The translations under genes and the position numbers were made by a program. From Symsagittifera roscoffensis (Eukaryota; Xenacoelomorpha; Acoela; Convolutidae), in the NCBI RefSeq assembly GCF_963678635.1, contig NW_026970994.1, forward strand, positions 1 through 38,604: a DNA stretch of 38,604 nt. Reading direction: 5' to 3'. Of this stretch, positions 30,531-38,604 are shown in pieces. Below the pieces are notes generated by a model. It saw only the letters and a program-made list of their open reading frames with translations, was not told the origin of the DNA and did no database searches. Each line of letters begins with the position of its first letter. Positions within the stretch are counted from its first letter, which is position 1.

Positions 30531-30541
30531 AGTCATGATGT

Positions 30542-31045
30542 CGTAGTGTCGTAATGACACCCAAAAGCGCATAAAAACACCATGCAACAGTCGTTCACTC
30601 AAGTCAAACATGAGGCTCAGAAAATATAATCATTGGCTCAAAGATCAGGGACACTATCCCGTGTGCTTTTGTACCTGAATCAGTCGGAGTCAATTCACAG
30701 TTCGCTTTTGACATGGAACTTAAGGTTCGCTACAGTTTAAACTCCACTACTGAAAATTCCTCCACTCTAGACAAAAAGAAGTACTCCCAATGACAAGGTC
30801 TCTAAAAACGTTTACCGTTTAAAACAGGGTTTGGAACCTCAAGTGATCACCTTTAGTTTTTATTAGACAGTGTACATTTTATCCATTTTCGATGAATCAA
30901 TTAGAAATTGCCTCACCTCGACATAACTGGATAAAGTGCACTCAAGTAATTAAACTCAAGTACTTCTATCTAGACAACAGCCCTTGAGGTAATGCCAGGC
31001 ATGCTTTGGTAATTTAAGTATAACTCTATAAGTTTCAAATAAGTA
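30542..31045. other. Spacer right of the tandem duplication, nothing recognised
   Basis: About 500 bases of AT-rich DNA with no motif, repeat or coding potential seen beyond a small gtgtc/gacac hairpin near 30547. It presumably preserves the original right flank of the duplicated unit. Confidence 0.5.
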
Positions 31046-31400
31046 TTATAAGTATAACTCAAAAAACTTTATCAAGTTGCTCCAGTAAGTTTTGAAGCAA
31101 TTAGCAATTTCAGTGGGCGAGCTGCCAGTCAAGATTCTTCTTGGTCCACAAGTTGTGACCGAATTGCACATACTACCCGGACTCAGGGTCGATGTCTTCA
31201 TCTTGTCTCCTCGCTGTGTCGGTGAGCCCCCAGTATACCATGAAATTGAGATACAGTGCCAGTGATCATTTGAGAAGTTTGCTTCTAATGGAAATGTTTT
31301 AGCACCCAAAAATCACAGCGGTATAAAACTGTCATGCTAACGCTAAACAGCAATTCAAACTCGACATCCACCTGCCCATAGATTTGACTTTTGAAGTCCT
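31046..31400 (-). pseudogene. Possible pentraxin/laminin-G-like domain fragment
   Basis: A minus-strand frame contains FSNDHWHCISISWYTGG. The pattern N-(D/G)-x-WH-x2-(C/S)-(I/V)-S-W is typical of pentraxin and laminin-G-like folds (usually LNDGQWHHVCVSW-like). Upstream, in a different frame, VDVEFELLFSVSMTVLY could be the preceding beta strands, implying a frameshift. Downstream the frame loses resemblance and ends at 31046. There is no start codon in good context and no clear splice sites. It might be a degraded exon of a gene or part of a mobile element. The call rests on one motif. Confidence 0.3.
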
Positions 31401-31559
31401 TTACTTTTTTCTCAATTAGCACAATCAGAAAAATTTCATGCCAGTTTTGATATGTAAATAGGAATATCAAAAAAGATAACATTAAATATGTTTAAAAGTT
31501 TGTTCCTCTCCTCTCAGATTTTTAATCTCAGGTCACGCTCTACCTCAAGTTCTTTTACT

Positions 31560-33179
31560 TTGACTCTAGACTCAAGAGATCTGTGATTGCCCCAGTATTC
31601 GTCTCAATCCGCATTCGATGTACTAGATGTGGCGGTTCGGCAGCACTTTCACTTTGGCTTCTCGATTTCGACTTAACGACGTGTAAAAGCTCAAGCTCAC
31701 ATTATTCGCCAAGTGCTCTTCCAGGATCAACTCAATCGCTTTTGTGTTGTCTCTTGATATCTTGCCTGCTCTTTTTCAACCGGTCGTTTTCCGTTTAATT
31801 TAGTCAACAGAGGTTGTTTGAACGCTGTTGGACGAATATTTGCCGAGAACGATCGGTACTCCTTAATGTGTCTCCTCACGTCATTCTTTGCCAGCTTGTA
31901 TAGACAAGACGTCAGTGTTATCCTGAACCATGAGAAGAATCTAATGCTACTACAAATCCTCTTCACTTCCGTAGGTTTTGCTAATGCTTTACAAGCAGTA
32001 TCGAATAACTCTAGCCATCTTTTGGTTTCGTGGCCTAAAGGGCCGATTGTTTAGATGGATTCCCTCGTAGTATATTTGAATTCTCGAGACTTCAAACAGT
32101 CTGTTGAATCCATCGTAGTCCTAGCATGGAGCTCACAGCGAATAGCGTCAAATTCGGCGGATGATCTAGTAGTCCTCTGAACCTAGTTTCTTCTATGTCC
32201 CAGACAAAACACAAGTTGCTCTTTCCATTGTAGTCAAATAACTAACCGTGCAGTGACAGATATAGTCACTTTACGTCAAATTGATGCTCCTCATGTTCCA
32301 GTCACCAGATGTGTGAAGTAGCGCTTCGAGTTCCATCATTTTATTATAAACCGAATCTGTTTCATCCACTGCTGGAGCATCCTTGACAACGCTTCCACTG
32401 CTACTCTGCCTCTAGAACTCGATTCTGTTCTCCTTTTCGCAACTCAAATTTCTTTTCCCTTGATTTCACTCGAGTCATCTTCATTTGTGCCAGGCACTGC
32501 TCCCCGCATCTTCAACAGATGGTGCGAGTTACGGGATATAAGCACAAGTTGTGCACATTCCGGAACCGTAAATGCCTTGTCAGTAAGGATCCTCTATCTT
32601 ATCACTTCCACCACCACCATGTGTACGGGTTACTTGCTCTCGCAGAAACTCGCCATATCTGGCCCACCAAGGATTTCGAGTTGATCGGGAGTCGGTTTGC
32701 GTCGCTTATAGCGAATGCCATTTCAACCTCCAGACCCGGTTTCCTCCCTTGATTTTTTTTCGATTCGTTTGCAATGCTCCTGGCCATTTCTACACTGATA
32801 GCAGAGACCAATTGATGTCTAGACTCCAGTAGCTCATTTGATTCCAGTTTCTTCATTCTCGCTAAAAGTCCAAGTCATGTGGCTAGATTCACAGTCGTTC
32901 TGGCATAGCAGTCCTCTTGAATACATAAGCCACTCTTGTCTTTCTCTTTGATGTCGCCAAACCACGCAACTAGAGTCTCTTTCCAGACCGACTGGATTCG
33001 CACTCAAGAGATCATATTACATTCGTGTCCTCCCCATTCGCCTCAATTTCCAACCAAGTACTTGACTTTAACTCTTTCGTTCGTCCATTGATATTTCATT
33101 CTTGTCCTCCAAAGTCATCTGATTGCGTAGCATCAGCTTCTGAGCTTTACTAAGGTCCGCCAGATCCTCGTTCCGTCAA
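31560..33179 (-). pseudogene. Family X copy II, C-terminal part
   Basis: Near 32925-32602: DCYARTTVNLAT, a stop, LGLLARMKKLESNELLESRH, QLVSAISVEMARSIANES and EVEMAFAISDANRLPI. Near 32060-31727: WLELFDTACKALAKPTEVKR, SWFRITLTSCLYKLAKND and EYRSFSANIRPTAFKQPLL. They match copy I segments 9 and 10 in order. The stretch 32060-32600 is more degraded and I could not assign its frames. Below 31560 no further similarity was seen. Confidence 0.45.
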
Positions 33180-34304
33180 GGCAACAGCCGCATTTTTTGA
33201 TGTTTTGACAATTCGAACTCGCTTGAGGGTGCGGACACCAAGAACAGCAGCTTCCATACAAAATCAAAGTTCGTGATCAGAACGTTCGTTTTCACCATCT
33301 TTTCTGATCGAGGTCCAGAAATGCTCTTGGATTCGTTCTTCAGAAGCAACCCTAGCTTAGGCTTTTATCTTTCCAGGACATCGGCTTCCATTAATTTTTC
33401 CGTACAGAACGTCAGTGTTTCAGTAATTTCAAAACTCTTGAATGCGCCACCTGCTTCAGCACTCAAGAACGGGTTGTAGTATGTGCCCATGATAGCTGAC
33501 ACGTACTCGTAGGCCTCTCGCTTTGATTGTTTTGAGTAATACCTCTCAACTCCCACAATCCGGTCCAAGATAACGTCGAAGATAACGCTTGTGACCAGTG
33601 TTTCTGAGGCTTTCCCCTTCATTGCATTCTAATGGTCTCGCGAATCACGAACATTATCCATCTAAAGAAATTCATGGCACTCTTTCTTCTGGCTAGACTC
33701 AATTCAGAGTCGTGACGATATATGCGCAGTGCTATTGTCTAGCAGATATTCAAACCCTTGTCTCCCATTTTCATCTTGTCATGTGGAAAGAGGTCTTCTA
33801 GCGTTACTTGCGCCAGACACCAAGCATATAACAAATTTTGCCTGTTTCCTGACAAAAAAGTTGCCATTAGAAGTTTCGCTGAGGAAGAGGCCTCATCTTA
33901 TTCTCAAAAGACTCCTTCCGAGGTTTCTCCCAAACTTGCACCGCTAACTGTTCTGCTCCAGATTGTTTAAGTCAACTTCTTGTTGCGTGGCCCAGTTCTT
34001 TTTCTTTTTTGCAATACTTTGATCCAAGCGCATCAGTCAGTTTTCTTGCACCTTCATCGTATCTGGTTCTATCCACCATGAAAGAGCCGTGTTGCCAGAC
34101 AATTTTTTTTTCAGTGGATTTTCAGTAATTTGCGCCCCAATCTGCTAAAATTGGCTCGAGACTCATTCAGTGCACATATCGACTTTTCAAATTTTTTCAC
34201 TTTTGGAGCTCTTCCTATAATTTCAGTTTTGTTGATTGACATCTTATCTTGTTCAGTTACTGATTCGAGTCCTGACTTCTCTTCGATTTCCAGAGTGACA
34301 ACCT
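33180..34304 (-). pseudogene. Family X copy II, counterpart of copy I segments 7-8
   Basis: Pieces include NLLYAWCLAQVTLEDLF (near 33830) and SAMNFFRWIMFVI (near 33670). An 85-codon frame (33622-33365) contains REAYEYVSAIMGTYYNPFLS and ETLTFCTEKLMEADVLER; after a stop, KLGLLLKNESKSIS and FDFVWKLLFLVSA follow. The TYYNPFL site is the one that shows the copy I stop at 11090-11088 replaced a Tyr codon. Plus-strand frames over 33729-33970 are shadows. Confidence 0.5.
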
Positions 34305-34981
34305 TCAGTTTTCTAGAAGTCGAGCTCTCTCTTTATCCCGAGATCTTCCACCTAGCCAATACCATTGGGTGCATCTCTTTGTCTTGGACTCTGCCTCCTC
34401 ATATGGACTGTGATCTCCTGTTTCCTTCTTACTCTTTCTTGACCTCGGCTCTTTAGGTGAAGGTGTAGACGCCGAAATCACTGAGCGTGTCTCCATTTCC
34501 AAGTCATCCTTCGCTGACTCTTTCACACCTCCTTTCCTTTTATCAAGCCCCTCCAGCCTCCGTTTTCCTTTGAATACAGGAATTTACTTTATCATAGGAA
34601 TAGGTATGATCTTCTGATCTCTTAAAAAGGTTCAGTATTATTAGCTTCAATTTTCCTCTTAATCGTTAGAGTAGAGCTGTCTTTACAGGATTTAGGCGGC
34701 TTGTTTGGTCTGATTTCTCGGGTGTACACCATCTTGCTGATCAGTTTTTCTCTGGCAGCTCATTCAAGTCCAGTCCCCATCAAGACCGGCTCTCCAAAAC
34801 CCACTACGATATTCCACAAACTTTGACGGTTGCACTCTAGACAAAACGCCTCCAATTGTTCTAGCGCTAATGTATCCAGGAACGCCGAATTGTTCCCCTC
34901 AAAGATGATGCCTTCACTGGGAGTGTCACCCAAGAGCAGCGTATTCAAGGTAGTCTGCTGGTCTCCCAAGTGCAACTGCAA
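34305..34981 (-). pseudogene. Family X copy II, linker region and start of the long segment
   Basis: 34981-34760 contains TLNTLLLGDTPSEGIIFEG and QSLWNIVVGFGEPVLMGTGL; the latter matches EEVWTVVQSYGSQSFLKVGL of copy I, so the acidic linker is much shorter here. 34526-34305 is charged and basic (EPRSRKSKKETGDHSPYEEA), in the position of copy I's Lys/Arg-rich patch. Stops and shifts separate the pieces. Confidence 0.4.
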
Positions 34982-35113
34982 ACTATTGCGAGAGGGGAGT
35001 AGTGGCGGTGTTGCCCCTCTCTTCCTCGCTCAAGTCATCTAGAAGTTTCATCGGGGTTAATGGAAAACACTCAAGAGTTCACGGCAGCTGCCGTGTCTAA
35101 CAACTCAACATCT

Positions 35114-35849
35114 CTAGGGTTGCTCGTATATATCCTCCTCCGTTGTCGATTCAAGACTTTTGCTCTTTAGTACTTCTTCAAATCTGCTTTTTACGGAAAA
35201 GCTTCTTTTGTCTCCCAGAGTGTCGACTGAAAGATGTAAATGTGTGACTGAGGTCATTCTTTTATTCTCCTTGAGGTGAATGTAGAGTATCCCCGGAGCT
35301 CTAAGCCAACGCCCATCGCGTTCCATTTCCATTTTTTGCTTTTCATAAGGTACCACGTATTTTCTAGTACTGAATACGTTGTCCGCTTTCAAAGCCAATG
35401 CCCGTTCTGTAGTATGATTCGGTCCTCACGGTATCTGGGTCTTCGTTTTTAAAACGGGTCTTCTCTAGCACGCTCCGGACTTCACTTACCTTAAATTGTT
35501 GTGGTAGAGATCCTCTAGCCAAACTTGTTTTGTCAGTAGGAGTTGATGGGTATCTTGCTCAAAGGAAGTTGGCTTCTGCCAAGTAACCGACGAACAACGG
35601 GCCGCATCCTTCAGTGAACGCTCTCTGTTGTTGGTCCACCAGGAATCTAGCTTCAATGGACGGTAATAACAGTGGACTTCTCCTTCCCAAAAACATCTCT
35701 CTGATAATCGAGAACTCTTGAAGCGTTACAGCTAAAATATCTTGATATAGTATCACGACCAGCTCCTTTCTTACTAGCTTGAACGTTTCCTTCCAATTCG
35801 GAATTCTAACTATCTGATTCGTCTCCTTTTCCAAGGGTTTAATTTTCAA
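35114..35849 (-). pseudogene. Family X copy II, counterpart of copy I segment 5
   Basis: Two frames. 35849-35559 contains LQEFSIIREMFLGRRSPLLL and GCGPLFVGYLAEANFL, matching EFPLIRRMLLGAVSVV and DPCFVGSNAAVLQY. It has no stop where copy I has TAG 13523-13521. 35398-35114 contains MEMERDGRWLRAPGILYIHL and RMTSVTHLHLSVDTLG, matching the MRMRDRAELPEAYLIL region. The 160 bases between the frames carry shifts. Confidence 0.5.
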
Positions 35850-35995
35850 ATTTTCAGGTATGACTCATCTTCCCCCATCATACACTGGAACGGACCTCTG
35901 AAGCTCAGTTCAACAAACTCCAGATTCTTGAAAATTTAAAAAAACTCAGTATTGCTCAGTTGAGCTCTCATCATGCTGACATGGGTCACTGAGTG

Positions 35996-36535
35996 TCAAT
36001 AGGTGGCTACAGGTGGGTCGGGGAATGAAAAAGTTACTGCTGGTCCAAAGATGCAGGATACCGTTTCTTCTCCGAATATGCTTGGTGTATCGGCATTTCT
36101 CCGAGACGCCCCGGTTCTAATCACTCCAAGGGAGTCCGATCTCATGGCGAAGCGCAAGTCTGTGGGAAAAGGCATACCATCATTGACTGTCACCAATTCT
36201 TCTCTTCTCTTGGGCTGAGTCTCTTTTTCAGTCATGTGTCGGTTCTGCATCAGAAGATACCCTTTCAGCAGAGTCTCTAGCACTGCCGAACAATTGTACA
36301 AGGTTTCGATGTTCTGGTGGGTCCGGCACATCGCCAACACATCCATATTTTTCATTAAGCGATGAAATAACGCTCGACATCCATGCGTTGAGAGAATCAG
36401 CGTCAAGTATCCGTCGAGTCTCAAAGTCTCTACGCCCGTGCTGCTCTGATTTATGTGGTTCCTAACGACTCTGTCGCATGGCGGGACAAGTGCCTATTCT
36501 AGCGTAGACGGCGAAGTAACGACCTACCCACGCAT
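35996..36535 (-). pseudogene. Family X copy II, GPAVTF segment
   Basis: A 142-codon frame (36424-35996), extendable upstream in frame as ALVPPCDRVVRNHINQSS to a TAG near 36500. Copy I has ALFVAFGAENF at that point and a sense codon where copy II has the TAG. It contains ETLRLDGYLTLILSTHG, LKGYLLMQNRH, TDLRFAMRSDSLGVIRT and IFGPAVTFSFPD. The frame is continuous across the point where copy I switches frame, which identifies the copy I switch as an indel. No known domain. It closes with a TGA/TAA-type stop right after PPVATY, and copy-I-like sequence goes on (HSVTHVSMMRAQL against RSVLHLNLISAV). Confidence 0.55.
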
Positions 36536-37335
36536 GGGCCAACCTCATGCACCCTATCTTTAACTAAAATCTACTGGCGTAAGTGTGTTTTTATCAGCAT
36601 AAAAACCAAATTGAAAACAAATTGTAGGACCACGGAAAGTTAAACAACTTTGGACGTTGAGATTTAGCCAACCGAAGTATACAATCCAACTTCCGTATTA
36701 CCCAGCCACAAACACCGAAGTTGGACTATAGGAGTGGACCAAAGTTATGGCATCTGACTTATCACCAAAACATTATCTGAACTAAAGTGGGGGATAGTGG
36801 ACTGTTTTTCATTTTTTCAGTTAAAAAATGCAACTTGCGTTTAATTTGAAAGTGTAGTCTTTTGCTTTTTCGGGCTTTCTTTTTGAACAGGCTCCTGTGA
36901 AACATAAGAAACAATGCGAGTAGCAGGAGGTTGATCGACATGCTTATTATGTCTTGCAATGTTATGAGTACAATGTTTTTTTTTCGGGGATAAAAATTCA
37001 CCCTGTCATTCTTTTCTCATCATGGACTCATGAATCTCCGTATCTCGTCTTTTCAGTCTTAAAGTCTTTTTTTTGCGTGCTCTCTCCAAAACAAAAAGGT
37101 TCCTGTCGCGTGCTCTCTCTAAAACAGCGAGATTCGCTGTCGTTCCTCTCCTTTCGGCTTGATCAAGATGGTCTTGAAAGATTTCAAGACCTGGTGCCCC
37201 TTCTTTGGACATGTCGCCTTTTTTTCATTTAAGGCCTATCGAATGGCCATTTCCCTTATTTAGAAGCAAGGCAGTATACCAGCGACTCCAATAACTCCAA
37301 TAACAACCAGCGACTCCAATACCAGCGACTCCTGT
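36536..37335. other. Unrelated DNA of about 0.8 kb interrupting family X copy II
   Basis: Lies where copy I has about 150 codons (14820-14380). It contains a minus frame 37212-37006 with a twice-repeated VLERAR motif, a hydrophobic-then-basic minus frame (37001-36762), and a minisatellite at its upper end. Neither frame matches copy I or any family I know. It looks like an insertion accompanied by loss of family X sequence. No terminal repeats or target-site duplication were found. Confidence 0.45.
37278..37332. repeat. Short minisatellite (accagcgactccaat, about 3 copies)
   Basis: accagcgactccaat occurs at 37278-37292 and 37306-37320, with a partial copy at 37321-37332; aactccaat at 37293 is a shortened intervening unit. 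It sits at the border between the 0.8-kb insert and family X copy II. Confidence 0.8.
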
Positions 37336-37439
37336 GTTTGCTACATTCTCGCGGTCATGCACAGCTTTCAGTTGCAGAACCACTTGGAGAACTCACTGTG
37401 ATGAGCTCCATACTCCGGAACCATATGTTTGCTTACGAA

Positions 37440-37988
37440 CGCTTTACACTTTAACTTCAATTGCCTGGCAAGATTGACGAATTAAAGCGCAGGGGGCAAC
37501 TCTCGTTTTTAATCCGAATCCAGATCAGCCCCTCAACGGCTCAAGAAGCCCTACCGCGTGTGGAGGATAAAACATACCCGCGAATGAACGCAACTCTGAT
37601 TCGCATGGTGTTTCTGACTTGATTGCAACTAAGAAGGTTTTTATAAGGTTCCATTCCGCTCCACGCAAAACGTATAGGATTGATTGTGGCCAAAAAAATA
37701 TTCCGAGGTCCTCGAGTAGTCGGAAGTCGCGACTACTATGATTCTAGCTAAATTAGGATCCGCTCTATCATCGGCAGCCAATACTTTGGCTATTTTGGAT
37801 GCGCTGAACTCCTCTGGAAACCTAGTGTCCTGTGCCAATTCCAGGCCTGTTTTTGCCATGTCTGTTAGTCTCAATCTCTGTAGCTTCAGAACCTTATCGA
37901 CGACTTTCAGCTGAGTAAGAACAGCCACCCAAACACTGCAATGGAGTCTAGTCTTCTCAATTCTTTCAACATCCTGCAATTGGAACAA
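37440..37988 (-). pseudogene. Family X copy II, counterpart of the SGNH-like segment
   Basis: A 115-codon frame (37988-37641) contains LELAQDTRFPEEFSASKIAK and NLARIIVVATSDYSRTSEYF, matching AKIMIVAKSGFVYTSKSLF of copy I. After a stop, AEWNLIKTFLVAIKSETPC continues in another frame (37670-37540) and matches AVWPAIKDILESM. RQLKLKCKAFVSKH follows near 37460. The GIND motif of copy I falls in a part that copy II has lost, so the putative hydrolase motif cannot be tested here. Confidence 0.45.
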
Positions 37989-37989
37989 T

Positions 37990-38604
37990 TTTGTCTTTTT
38001 CTGGTAATCCTGACAGTCCCGTTATCTCCGGAGCTGAAACTGGAGAGTTATAAGCTTCAAGAGCCTTAAGCCAATCCACTCATTAATGATCTCGCAGATC
38101 TTCATAAGACAAACTCTTCTGCTCCAGTGACTCCATGAGCTCTTGCCTATATGCCAGCTCTTGTAGTTCAACTTCTTGGTCCTATCTAGCTATCTTGACC
38201 AGCTCATACTTCCTCGAGGCCGTCCCGTGGTTCTCCCTTCCCACACCTTCTGCTCTATCATTGAGGCCGACTCTGCCACCGACATTAGAGGGGTAAGGCA
38301 CCTTCTCATTCCGTTCTCATTAAAAGGGGAGCCAAGAAATCTGCTCCTCCTGCTTACAGAGCTGTCTCAAAAAAATTTTCGTTCCCCCAGTCTGGATTCA
38401 ATAGACTTGGTTAGAGAGACACCTGGATCTGGGGGCGGGCCAAATGTGAAACGTCCCGTCTCTATCAATCCATCTCTTGTTTGTCCATGTGCTGCTGGAA
38501 GATCTTATTCAGCCACTCCATGCCCTCATGCTGATCAAAGTCGATGCCGTTTAATGAGAGTTCCTTTGGAAGTGAGTTTCAATCTTGCAGCCCACGTTTA
38601 AAGA
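37990..38604 (-). pseudogene. Family X copy II, N-terminal pieces (cut by the window edge)
   Basis: Several minus-strand frames follow one another. From the window edge: LNGIDFDQHEGMEWLNKIF and QQHMDKQEMD to a TGA; then TGRFTFGPPPDPGVSLTKS, ESRLGERKFF, SRRSRFLGSPFNENG; then ELQELAYRQELMESLEQKSL and VDWLKALEAYNSPVSAPEIT. The RLGE and LEAYN/LQLYN blocks match copy I segment 1. The acidic helices at the edge have no counterpart in copy I, which is cut at LINE A, so copy II seems to extend further upstream. The 141-codon plus-strand frame here is a shadow of this coding sequence. Confidence 0.45.

Larger units (their letters stand above)
24023..30541. repeat. Large direct tandem duplication, unit 2
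   Basis: Second copy of the 6.53-kb unit. Its right end (cccgtagtcatgatgt) is followed by cgtagtgtcgtaatgacac, presumably the original flank, while unit 1's right end runs into the start of this unit. At 26773 it has A where unit 1 has G at 20243; this keeps Tyr in the RT YLDD motif, so unit 2 shows the ancestral base there. Confidence 0.95.
31560..38604 (-). pseudogene. Family X copy II: second, diverged decayed unit (runs off the window)
   Basis: Minus-strand coding-like pieces that match copy I segment by segment in the same order, from the C-terminal part (31727-32060) to the basic N-terminal part (38370-38604). Clear anchors, copy II / copy I: AISVEMARSIA / AISVEVFPGVL; YAWCLAQVT / FAWCMIGLT; EFSIIREMFLG / EFPLIRRMLLG; IFGPAVTFSFP / IYGPAVTFAFP; RLDGYLTLILSTHG / RLDGLLTMIAITHG. 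Protein similarity is moderate and nucleotide similarity patchy, so the copies are old paralogues and not a recent duplication. Copy II also has many stops and shifts, at different places. It is interrupted at 36536-37335. The start of the unit may lie beyond the window. Confidence 0.6.

Noticed and set aside
17493-30541. CRISPR array or satellite array
   Set aside because: Only two long units in a eukaryotic context with LINE content; no short spaced repeats.
30547-30561. Short hairpin gtgtc/gacac just beyond unit 2
   Set aside because: Five-base stem is too short to separate from chance in AT-rich DNA.
38176-38601. Plus-strand 141-codon frame at the window end
   Set aside because: Opposite to minus-strand pieces (RLGE, LEAYN) that match copy I; composition suggests an antisense shadow.

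Overview
This window is from an animal (metazoan) nuclear genome, probably an invertebrate. The evidence is a two-exon syntaxin gene with a GT-AG intron of about 5.9 kb, many non-LTR retrotransposon (LINE) remnants, a hAT DNA transposon with an 8-bp target-site duplication, AT-rich intergenic DNA, and no bacterial gene organisation. The species cannot be named from the sequence.

Layout. (1) 1-6950: a complete, apparently functional Qa-SNARE gene of the syntaxin-7/12 type on the minus strand (exon 1 6588-6940, exon 2 287-722, 262 codons). Its intron holds a deleted hAT element (2076-2744), two LINE fragments and several local tandem repeats. (2) 6951-9060: noncoding, with one diverged direct repeat and a perfect 13-bp hairpin. 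(3) 9130-16211: a minus-strand run of coding-like sequence, by eye richer in GC than its surroundings, broken by stops and frameshifts. I call it family X, copy I; I do not recognise it. (4) 16237-18208: a truncated LINE (A), minus strand. (5) 17493-30541: a nearly perfect direct tandem duplication of a unit of about 6.53 kb. Each unit carries the 5' end of LINE A, a decayed but nearly full-length LINE (B) with an N-terminal PHD-like finger, an RT domain and a Cys/His C-terminal domain, and an inverted RT fragment. (6) 30542-31560: mostly empty, with a possible pentraxin/laminin-G-like fragment. (7) About 31560 to the window end: family X, copy II, same strand and same order as copy I but strongly diverged, interrupted by about 0.8 kb of unrelated DNA (36536-37335).

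The main result is family X. Two diverged copies on the same strand can be matched segment by segment over about 7 kb. Several stops or frame changes in copy I fall where copy II is open. The simplest reading is that both copies descend from one long open frame (or a few large ones) of roughly 2,000 or more codons that was once under protein-level constraint. The only region with even a weak family clue is an SGNH-hydrolase-like GxND motif near the N-terminal side. Whether X is a host gene family, a large mobile element or an endogenised viral polyprotein cannot be settled from this window.

Apart from syntaxin, nothing here looks like a working gene. The rest is accumulated mobile or duplicated DNA in different stages of decay.
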